In this document: one piece after another, positions 58,738-64,000 of the stretch
Numbering within the stretch: the stretch's first letter is position 1
Layout of the letters: each line of letters begins with the position of its first letter
Source: Candidatus Limnocylindrales bacterium
GTDB taxonomy: Bacteria; Desulfobacterota; Binatia; UBA1149; CAITLU01
Reading direction: 5' to 3'
Length of the DNA: 64,000 bases
Assembly: GCA_035571835.1 (NCBI GenBank)
Contig: DATNBU010000011.1
Location: forward strand, 124,001-188,000
The notes under the pieces: generated by a model
The model's input: the letters and a program-made list of their open reading frames with translations, nothing else
The model's database searches: none
Told to the model about the DNA's origin: nothing
Made by a program: the position numbers and the translations under genes

Positions 58738-60027
58738 ATGCGACGAGGCTTTGCGAACCACACCAGTATGGCGGCAATTCGCGTTTCCGCAGTGATGGCG
58801 GGGATTTCGTTCGCGCTGCTGCCGGCGGCGTCGTTCGCGGGAACGTTCTCGGTCATGAGCTACAACGTCCGCGGCCTGCCGCCCCAGGTGATCGAGGACC
58901 GCCACACGGAAATCGGCGAGATCGCGCCGCTGCTCGAGGATTACCACACGCCGGCGCCGCCGTACGTCGGCATGGATGCGTTTGTCGGGCTGCAGGAAGT
59001 CTTCTACCAGGACTACTACGACACGCTGACCAATCCGCAGACGGTCAGCTACGCATACATCACCGCCAAGGACAACGGCGGCCCGACCAACATCGGCGAC
59101 GGCCTTACCAATCTTTCGGATTTCCCGATCACCGGCTTCACCAGGACGCAGTGGGACGACTGCTTCGGCACATTCGACAACGGCAGCGATTGCGGAACCA
59201 ACAAGGGCTTTACGTACTCGAAGGTCTTTCTCGAAGAGAACGTCTCGGTCGACGTGTACACGCTCCATGCGGACGCAGGCCAGGACAGCGGAAGCCGTGA
59301 GGCGCGCCGCAAGAACATCCTGCAGCTCGTCGACGCCATCAATGCGAACTCGGCGCCAACGCGGCCGCTGATCGTGCTCGGCGACACCAACAGCCTCTAC
59401 ACGCGGCTCGGCAACGACAACATCCAGGAGCTGCTCAACGGCACCGGCGTCAAGGATGTGTGGGTCGAGCTTCGCCGCAGCGGCATCGTGCCGACCGCCG
59501 GTGCGCCGATCGATACCGATTGCCCGACCGACCCGGGCGGCGCCAACTGCGAGCTGGTCGACAAGATCTTCTATCGCGACGGAACGGTGCTCGCGCTCGC
59601 GCCGCAGAGCTATGACGCGCTCAAGGAAATGTTCTCGGACGACGACGGCGAGCTCTCGGATCACACGCCGATCACCGTCACGTTCGACTACGCGGTGCTG
59701 ACGACGACCACGACGACGACCACCACGTCCTCGACCTCGACCTCGACGTCGACATCGACGACAATCCCCGTCGACCGGCCGTGCGGCGATCCGATCGCGC
59801 TCGTCGCGAATACAAGGCGGGCCAACCGGGTCATCGCCGGTGGTGTGCGCGCGGTGGTCGCGAGCGACGCGCTGTTCGTGCTCAAGGCGGCGGTGGGAAG
59901 CTTGAGTTGTCAGCTTTGCACCTGCGACGTCGACAACAGCACCAAGATCACGGCTACGGATGCGCTGCGCGTGCTGAAGAAGGCGGTCGGGCAGGACATC
60001 ACGTTGACCTGTCCGCCGTGCATCTAA
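58738..60027 (+). CDS. Exported endonuclease/exonuclease/phosphatase (EEP) protein with Thr/Ser linker and ASDAL/Cys module
   Basis: 429 residues from ATG 58738 (GGAGG eight bases upstream). A signal peptide (AVMAGISFALLPAASFAG) precedes the EEP domain: SVMSYNVRGLP, VGLQEVFYQD (catalytic Glu), TLHADAGQD, VLGDTNSLY and ELSDHTPIT (His/Asp). Such proteins include DNases and sphingomyelinases. A low-complexity linker (59698-59763, ACG/TCG codons: a TTTT and STST stretch) leads to the paired module IAGGVRAVVASDALFVLKAA, CQLCTCDVDNS, ITATDALRVLKKAVG and LTCPPC. The module is the same as in the two exported genes at 23775 and 24708. Confidence 0.87.
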   Translation: MRRGFANHTSMAAIRVSAVMAGISFALLPAASFAGTFSVMSYNVRGLPPQVIEDRHTEIGEIAPLLEDYHTPAPPYVGMDAFVGLQEVFYQDYYDTLTNPQTVSYAYITAKDNGGPTNIGDGLTNLSDFPITGFTRTQWDDCFGTFDNGSDCGTNKGFTYSKVFLEENVSVDVYTLHADAGQDSGSREARRKNILQLVDAINANSAPTRPLIVLGDTNSLYTRLGNDNIQELLNGTGVKDVWVELRRSGIVPTAGAPIDTDCPTDPGGANCELVDKIFYRDGTVLALAPQSYDALKEMFSDDDGELSDHTPITVTFDYAVLTTTTTTTTTSSTSTSTSTSTTIPVDRPCGDPIALVANTRRANRVIAGGVRAVVASDALFVLKAAVGSLSCQLCTCDVDNSTKITATDALRVLKKAVGQDITLTCPPCI

Positions 60028-60217
60028 CGTCAGCGCTCGATTGGTGGGCCGGACGTCGATAAGGGCCCATCTGCTTCGTTGGATTCCGGCTTCGTTCGGT
60101 CGACGTACGGGAAGTACGACTCCCTCTCTACGCCGGAATCCGCCTCGCATCTGGACCCTTCTCGACGCCCGGCTGGTGGAACGAACACTCCCGTCGCTTG
60201 AGTGATTCCTTGGATAG
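60028..60217. other. Intergenic region holding a long imperfect inverted repeat
   Basis: Between the convergent EEP gene and the small membrane protein gene. No gene is supported; the inverted repeat is listed separately. Confidence 0.6.
60048..60173. repeat. Imperfect ~42-bp inverted repeat with secondary hairpin in the loop
   Basis: Arm 60048-60090 (starts GCCGGACGTCGATAAGGG, ends GGATTCCGGC) and arm 60132-60173 (starts GCCGGAATCC, ends GACGCCCGGC) are reverse complements over most of their length. The 41-base loop holds CGTACGGGAAGTACG (5-bp stem). It could be an REP-like element or a folded terminator between the convergent genes. Confidence 0.85.
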
Positions 60218-60613
60218 TCAGTCGCGCGTTCGCAGCAGCCATGCTGCGAAGACTGCGGCGATGGCGAGGTCGGGGAGGCCTATCAGAACGGCTGTGCCGG
60301 GAAGCGTGCCGGTTGCGGCGGCGAGGATCAGGACGAGTGCGAAGGCGGCTTTGCCGGCGGCGCCGACGGCGAGGAATGTGCGGTCGGCGCGACCTGACAC
60401 GCCGATCTGCCAGTACGCGATGCCGAACACGAAGATCCAGATCGACAGTACCCAAAGATAGACCGGCGATCCGTCGGGCAGGCCGAACAGGCGGCGCACG
60501 TATGGGAACGGCGGCGCGAAGATCAGCGCGCCGAACGCGTTGATCGGGCCGCTTGCGCGCAGCAGCGTGCGCACGAACGGGTCGATGTTGCTGGAGGTGG
60601 CGGCGGTCGTCAT
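60218..60613 (-). CDS. Small multi-pass membrane protein, unknown function
   Basis: 131 residues from ATG 60613, which is 1 bp after the VOC stop. Four predicted TM helices (including YLWVLSIWIFVFGIAYWQIG, AAFALVLILAAATG, AVLIGLPDLAIAAVFAAWLL). No family recognised. The frame to 60733 overlaps the VOC gene and is rejected. Coupled to the VOC gene on the same strand. Confidence 0.75.
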   Translation of the reverse strand: MTTAATSSNIDPFVRTLLRASGPINAFGALIFAPPFPYVRRLFGLPDGSPVYLWVLSIWIFVFGIAYWQIGVSGRADRTFLAVGAAGKAAFALVLILAAATGTLPGTAVLIGLPDLAIAAVFAAWLLRTRD

Positions 60614-60614
60614 C

Positions 60615-61061
60615 TCAAGCCTCGGGCGGTGTCCAGTGGTCGTGGCGTTCGCGGCGTTCGCTGCGATAGTTCGTGACCTCGAGGCGGATACCGTCGGGAT
60701 CGTCGAAGAACGCGGCGAAGTAATCGTCGGCATACTGCGGATAGAGCTTCGGCTCGGTCACCTCGAGGCCTTCGCGGCGAAGCGCATCGGCCACCGCCCT
60801 GACGTCGTCGGCCGTCTCCACGCGGAAACAGAAATGGTGAAGGCCGGACGCATACGGATCGTGCGGCTGCGCGCTGCGGGCAGGTCTCAGCACGAAGCCG
60901 AAATGGCGGTTGTAGTACGACGCGTGCGGCTCTCCGCCGATCTCGAATCTGCCGCTGCGAAATCCGAGGATCCGCATCACGACGTCGTAGTAGCGACGCG
61001 ACACCTCGAGGTCGCGGACGGCGAGATACACATGATCGATGCCGAGGACTTCGACCGTCAT
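60615..61061 (-). CDS. VOC-superfamily (glyoxalase/bleomycin-resistance-type) protein
   Basis: 148 residues, a single betaalphabetabetabeta pair duplicated: IDHVYLAVRDLEVSRRYYDV (first metal His), YNRHFGFVLRPA, HHFCFRVETADDVRAV (second metal His), and YAAFFDDPDGIRLEV-like (AAFFDDPDGIRLEVTNY, metal Glu). Enzyme type unknown. Ends 1 bp before the small membrane protein and starts 3 bp from the GFA gene stop. Confidence 0.9.
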   Translation of the reverse strand: MTVEVLGIDHVYLAVRDLEVSRRYYDVVMRILGFRSGRFEIGGEPHASYYNRHFGFVLRPARSAQPHDPYASGLHHFCFRVETADDVRAVADALRREGLEVTEPKLYPQYADDYFAAFFDDPDGIRLEVTNYRSERRERHDHWTPPEA

Positions 61062-61064
61062 GAC

Positions 61065-61445
61065 TTACTTCCTCCAGCCGTGCTGGCGCGCGGCTTCGTC
61101 CCAGTTCTGTCCGTCGAATGTCACGATCGGCAGCGACGCGATGTCGAGATCGCGAAGGCAGCGGGCGTTGACGCTCCAGCGCGACGGGTCCATGCGCGGG
61201 CGATGGAATGGGTGAATTCCGCAATGCCGACAGAACATGTGCGTCGCAGTGCCGGTGTTGAAGCGGTACGCCGTGATCTCGTCCTCGCCCGACAGGATCG
61301 TTACCGCGGCGATCTCGGCGACCGGTACGTAGACCGCGCCTTTCGCCGAGCACATCGAGCAGTTGCAGACGGAAAGACGCGTCGGGCTCGCGTCCACTTC
61401 GAAGGTGACGCGGCCGCAGTGACAGGCTCCGTGATAGATCGGCAT
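61065..61445 (-). CDS. GFA-family (glutathione-dependent formaldehyde-activating, CENP-V-like) protein
   Basis: 126 residues from ATG 61445 with GGAGG ten bases upstream. Zinc ligand pattern: YHGACHCGRVTFEV, SVCNCSMCSAKGAVYV and FCRHCGIHPFHR. The frame stays open for 30 more codons through a 27-bp tandem repeat (GTG 61535 or others), so the real N-terminus may be longer by about 30 residues (repeats of GPTFTQEA type). Function usually unknown; a VOC gene lies directly downstream. Confidence 0.88.
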   Translation of the reverse strand: MPIYHGACHCGRVTFEVDASPTRLSVCNCSMCSAKGAVYVPVAEIAAVTILSGEDEITAYRFNTGTATHMFCRHCGIHPFHRPRMDPSRWSVNARCLRDLDIASLPIVTFDGQNWDEAARQHGWRK

Positions 61446-61454
61446 GGATTCACG

Positions 61455-61548
61455 GCCTCCTTCCGGGAATGTCGGGCCCACGGCTTCCTGCGTGAGCGTC
61501 GGCCTCGCGGCCTCCTGCGTGAACGTCGGCCCCACGGCCTCCTTGGCA
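61455..61548 (-). repeat. 27-bp tandem repeat with a Shine-Dalgarno-like core, about 3.5 units, before the GFA gene
   Basis: Units at 61455-61481, 61482-61508, 61509-61535 and a partial one from 61536. On the minus strand the units carry GGAGGCC, GGAAGCC or GGAGGC in phase with GTG/GCG or the final ATG context, and translate to GPTFTQEA-, RPTLTQEA-, GPTFPEGG-type 9-residue units. Confidence 0.88.
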
Positions 61549-61565
61549 CGGACGGGCGCGCGACG

Positions 61566-61606
61566 AAAAAAAAGCCGGCCAGCGCGAACGGCTGGCCGGC
61601 TTTTTT
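61566..61606 (-). terminator. Intrinsic terminator of the outer-membrane barrel gene
   Basis: GCCGGCCAGC (61574-61583) pairs with GCTGGCCGGC (61591-61600), flanked by 8 As on the left and 6 Ts on the right. On the minus strand it follows the barrel gene stop by 20 bp with a T-tract; the structure could also act on the plus strand. Confidence 0.92.
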
Positions 61607-61625
61607 GATTCGCAGTTCGCGATGA

Positions 61626-62312
61626 TCAGGGCCGGTAGAGGAACCCGAGACCGACCAGCACCATGTCGTAGCCGTCGACCTGGCCGACGCCGAGCATGTA
61701 GCTGACGCCGGTCGTCAGCACGAGCTTGTTGGTCACGTACCCGTCGAGTCCGATGCCGAAGCGCAACGCGGCGCCGTCATCGGTCTTGTTCTTGTTCTCC
61801 GCGTTGTTGACGTTGGTTTCCATGCTCAGATAGTTGAGCCCGATCAGCGCGAGCGGCTGGATGCGGCCGGGCAGAAAGTACACTTTCTGATCGATTCCGA
61901 GCGCCCATCCGTTGACCTGTCCGACGTCATCGTTGTGCCCATGACCGCCGCTGGCGTTGAACTTCTGGTAGCGCTCGATGTCGAGGTCGCTCGCGGTCCA
62001 GCGATTGAACCGGTATCCAAGGTGCGCGTTGTAGCCGCCGCTGTCACGGGCATCGATCTCGTTCTGTCCCTGGCCGGCGGGAGTAGTCGGGGCCGACTTG
62101 CCGACGCCATCGAAATTGGCGTGCGCATAGGTCGCGCCGAATCCGAGCATCGGGCCCGAGCGCGCCGGGTCGTTGTTTTCCTCTTCGACCGTCTGCCGCC
62201 TGGCCGGCTTCTTTGTGGTCAGCTCGCCCAGATCGTCGTCCTGGGCGTAAACGGCCGGCGCCGCGACGATCATCGCGGCGAACGACAAGACAAGCATGCG
62301 TCCGAATTTCAT
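61626..62312 (-). CDS. Outer-membrane beta-barrel protein (OmpW/porin-like)
   Basis: 228 residues from ATG 62312 (AGGAGG six bases upstream). A signal peptide (MLVLSFAAMIVAAPAVYAQ) precedes an acidic stretch and an alternating hydrophobic/polar barrel (GPMLGFGATYAHANFDGVG, GYNAHLGYRFNRWTASDLDI, LALIGLNYLSMETNVNN) ending in GLGFLYRP. The terminal residue is not an aromatic, so the exact end-signal is atypical. Likely a small outer-membrane barrel of about eight strands. Confidence 0.88.
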   Translation of the reverse strand: MKFGRMLVLSFAAMIVAAPAVYAQDDDLGELTTKKPARRQTVEEENNDPARSGPMLGFGATYAHANFDGVGKSAPTTPAGQGQNEIDARDSGGYNAHLGYRFNRWTASDLDIERYQKFNASGGHGHNDDVGQVNGWALGIDQKVYFLPGRIQPLALIGLNYLSMETNVNNAENKNKTDDGAALRFGIGLDGYVTNKLVLTTGVSYMLGVGQVDGYDMVLVGLGFLYRP

Positions 62313-62720
62313 TCGGCTCCTCCTTTGTACCTTTTTCCCAACGTGAGCTTCGCGGTTCTTCGATCTGGTCCCAATCCGGCCGACCGCCTCCACTCCGGCG
62401 ATCCGCCACCTGCCCGCAAGGTTTTGCCGGGAAAGTCCCGGGATTCCGCGGCCTGCCTGCGCCGCCGGCGCAAGCACGGCTCCATCGCTTTTACCGGATG
62501 ACCGCCCGGGAGTCACGCCTGACGACCCCCGGAGTCGCACGGAGCCGGACGAATGAGCGATTCGGCACAGGCAGACGATCATACGACCTGGCACGGCCGA
62601 AGATCACAGTTCCGGCGCGCGTTCCGCCATTCGACGAGGAAGCGAGCGCGATCCGTGCCGATGAGCAGGCCCGCCGATGCGATGTGGCCCGGTGCATCGG
62701 TCAAGGCTGGCAGGCCGCGC
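62313..62720. other. Intergenic region, no supported gene
   Basis: 408 bp between the OMP start and the GNAT stop. Open frames here (for example on either strand at 62491-62697 and 62553 onward) have no ribosome site and run into the GNAT gene antisense. It may hold the OMP promoter; no confident -35/-10 pair was found. Confidence 0.55.
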
Positions 62721-63242
62721 CTACTCTCGTTCGTCGAGACGAAGGCCGACGATGACGAGATCGCGCTCGATGCCGTCGAGCTCGGCGACGCGCGCCAGCT
62801 CTCCCCAGCGGCGGAATCCGAAGGCTTCGAACAGCGTGAGGCTCGGATCGTTGTGACCGAAGATGAAGCCGAGCAGCGTTTTCAGGCCGAGGGAGGGCGC
62901 CCGGTCGATCGCGCGGCCGATGAGTGCCCTTCCGACTCCGCGGCGCTGGTGATCGGGTGCGACGTACACGCTGAGCTCGGCCGTCGCGCGATAGGCGGGC
63001 CGGCCGTAGAACGGCTGGAAACTGAGCCAGCCGGCAATCGAAGCGCCGCTCCGCGCAGCGCTTCCTGCGGCTTCGGCGACCCACAGCGGATGGCACTGCG
63101 GGTCGTGCTCGCGAAACCACGCGGCGCGGCTCATGGCGGTGATCGGCTCGGTGTCGGCTGTCGCGCGGCGGCCCGGAATCGCCGCGTTGTAGATCTCGAC
63201 GATGCGCGCGAGATCGCCCGGCGTCGCATCGCGGATGTTCAT
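62721..63242 (-). CDS. GNAT N-acetyltransferase, phosphinothricin-type
   Basis: 173 residues from ATG 63242 (MNIRDATPGDLARIVEIYNA). The acetyl-CoA site is VAPDHQRRGVGRALIGRAI, with FQPFYGRPAYRATAELSVY before and HNDPSLTLFEAFGFRRWGEL after, the layout of PAT/Yncoid-type acetyltransferases. Acceptor unknown. The open frame to 63326 overlaps the next gene and is rejected. Confidence 0.9.
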   Translation of the reverse strand: MNIRDATPGDLARIVEIYNAAIPGRRATADTEPITAMSRAAWFREHDPQCHPLWVAEAAGSAARSGASIAGWLSFQPFYGRPAYRATAELSVYVAPDHQRRGVGRALIGRAIDRAPSLGLKTLLGFIFGHNDPSLTLFEAFGFRRWGELARVAELDGIERDLVIVGLRLDERE

Positions 63243-63294
63243 GGGCGGCTTTGTCCTGCGGATCGGTCCGGGTCGCGCAACGCCCGATCCGCGG

Positions 63295-63750
63295 TCACGG
63301 CGCGAGCGGCCACAGCGAAGCTCCAAGCGCGACGACGCTCAGCACGATTCGCACCTCATGCCACCGGCCCCAGCGCTCGAGGGCGTCCGGCAACTCGGCA
63401 GGCGAGATCGACGCGTGGGCGAAGCTTTCGTTGATGGCGCGGAAGATCGCGAAGAACATCACGATCATCAGGGCCATCAGCACGGCCGAGATCGTGGCGC
63501 CGACGCGCGCGGGATGATTCGTCCACCAGAGCGTGATCGCCGCGGCAATTGCGACGAGGGCGGTGATCGACGTCAGCGGCCGGAAATAGCCGATGAGCCG
63601 CCGGTCGTTGGCGGCGTACCATGAAAAGAACTCGGACGGTGGAAGCGATCGCCAGTACGGAACGTTGAGGAACCCTTCCGTCAGCATCGCCCCGGTGTAG
63701 ATGCCGAGGCATGCGATCGAAAGAAGCTGCAGGGAAGAGATGTCGGCCAA
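63295..63750 (-). CDS. Four-TM membrane protein, DUF1772-like
   Basis: 151 residues from TTG 63750, with GGAGGCGCG directly upstream. Four hydrophobic helices (LLSIACLGIYTGAMLTEGF, TSITALVAIAAAITLWW, TISAVLMALMIVMFFAI, RIVLSVVALGASLWPLAP) and a conserved Glu/Asn pattern resemble DUF1772/anthrone-oxygenase-like proteins. Function unknown. Its ribosome site lies in the 3' arm of a strong hairpin. Confidence 0.82.
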   Translation of the reverse strand: MADISSLQLLSIACLGIYTGAMLTEGFLNVPYWRSLPPSEFFSWYAANDRRLIGYFRPLTSITALVAIAAAITLWWTNHPARVGATISAVLMALMIVMFFAIFRAINESFAHASISPAELPDALERWGRWHEVRIVLSVVALGASLWPLAP

Positions 63751-63753
63751 CGC

Positions 63754-63793
63754 GCCTCCGGATCCGCCGCACCTGGCGTGCGGATCCGGAGGC
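63754..63793 (-). promoter_or_regulatory. Hairpin sequestering the ribosome site of the TTG-start gene
   Basis: GCCTCCGGATCCGC (63754-63767) pairs with GCGGATCCGGAGGC (63780-63793), 14 bp with a 12-base loop. On the minus strand the 63793 arm is transcribed first and the 63754 arm last; the downstream arm ends in GGAGGC, 3 bases before the TTG at 63750. It also sits just after the stop of the truncated gene, so it could serve as terminator, translational switch, or both. Confidence 0.75.
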
Positions 63794-63808
63794 TATGCGT
63801 CGGTTGGA

Positions 63809-64000
63809 TCAGCGGCAAGCGAGGCGATCGGTGTCGCCTTCGCAGTGCGGTGCGGCGCCGCCGGGCCCGTTCCACGCGATGCTCGCGCACTCGTCGGCTG
63901 CGCCGAACACGACCATCGCGCCGAGGCCCGACGCCGACGGCAGCGTCGACGGCGGGCCCGACGCGCGAACCTTGATGGCAATGCGACCGTCTTCGACCAT
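63809..64000 (-). CDS. Truncated exported protein with shared Cys-rich C-terminal module
   Basis: About 63 C-terminal residues are visible; the gene begins beyond the right edge. The end (GRIAIKVRASG, then VVFGAADECASIAWNG and PHCEGDTDRLACR) aligns with the last residues of the beta-helix protein at 17642 (DECGALEWNTPG, then VCEGSAAALDCR), spacing and Cys conserved. An exported protein of unknown N-terminal domain is expected. Confidence 0.75.
   Translation of the reverse strand: MVEDGRIAIKVRASGPPSTLPSASGLGAMVVFGAADECASIAWNGPGGAAPHCEGDTDRLACR

Noticed and set aside
57193-60150. A 985-codon open frame on the minus strand
   Set aside because: Most of it is antisense to the well-supported EEP gene; only the last 239 codons (from ATG 57912) form a recognisable lipase-like protein.
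60028-60217. Integron attC-like site in the inverted repeat region
   Set aside because: An R''-like RYYYAAC (ATCTAAC) lies at the left side, but no matching GTTRRRY occurs at the right side and no integrase is present.
1-64000. CRISPR array, tRNA/rRNA genes, insertion sequences or prophage
   Set aside because: Tandem repeats found are contiguous and protein-coding, not spaced direct repeats; no tRNA T-loop context, transposase or phage structural gene was seen.

Overview
This window comes from a GC-rich, double-membraned (Gram-negative) bacterium with mostly short intergenic gaps and many ATGA/GTGA stop-start overlaps. Lnt (apolipoprotein N-acyltransferase), an outer-membrane beta-barrel and many secreted proteins support two membranes. 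Several secreted proteins end in paired ASDAL.VLR.AVG / C.C.CDV modules and Cys-rich tails. From memory I associate these with Candidatus Binatota (Binatia) and other former deltaproteobacterial metagenome lineages; that placement is inference. I found no tRNA, rRNA, insertion sequence, phage genes or CRISPR array.

Layout. 1-3305 (+): DUF3604, parvulin prolyl isomerase and HupE/UreJ membrane protein, overlapping end to end. 13273-3327 (-): a MerR regulator followed by a full classical menaquinone set in the order menG, a 32-codon repeat ORF, menF, menD, menH, menB, menA, menC, menE; the start or stop signals overlap or nearly touch at most junctions. 13443-31216: an accessory-looking, secretion-rich stretch (a 909-residue exported protein, a parallel beta-helix protein, two small proteins with paired ASDAL modules, a thrombospondin-type-3 protein, a Cys-rich triple-repeat protein) mixed with housekeeping genes (aldose epimerase, PLP enzyme, peroxiredoxin, XRE regulator, patatin, Hsp20) and one exported kinase-like protein. 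31411-35333: an NtrC-type response regulator and a membrane histidine kinase, convergent with overlapping 3' ends. 35309-46082: Lnt, NTF2-like and redox proteins, DUF4142, a divergent alcohol dehydrogenase / 2-keto-acid decarboxylase pair, adenylate cyclase plus DUF1003, a dicarboxylate-type symporter and an SGNH protein. 46160-53028: branched-chain-type aminotransferase, IclR regulator, malonyl-CoA-synthetase-like ligase, GST, POT peptide transporter, LLM oxidoreductase. 53104-64000: Gly/His/Tyr-rich secreted protein, beta-carbonic anhydrase, L,D-transpeptidase, SDR, TauE/SafE, lipase-like hydrolase, DsbA-type isomerase, a secreted EEP hydrolase, VOC, GFA, outer-membrane barrel, GNAT, and a truncated secreted protein.

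How they work together. The men operon would convert chorismate to menaquinone for a respiratory chain, apparently under a two-HTH MerR protein. The secreted proteins share a few C-terminal modules on unrelated N-terminal domains, which suggests a common sorting, anchoring or assembly route.

Most unusual observation. At least four translation-initiation regions (menG/menF, menF/menD, the GFA gene, the L,D-transpeptidase) and one weaker fifth (NTF2-like gene) carry short, mostly codon-phased tandem duplications of 12-27 bp. At menF/menD the duplicated unit itself contains the ATGA stop/start overlap, so duplication appears to have pulled a once-overlapping junction apart. At menG/menF the array forms a 32-codon ORF that overlaps both neighbours by ATGA. 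Whether this is mutational drift or a way of tuning translational coupling is the best open question here.
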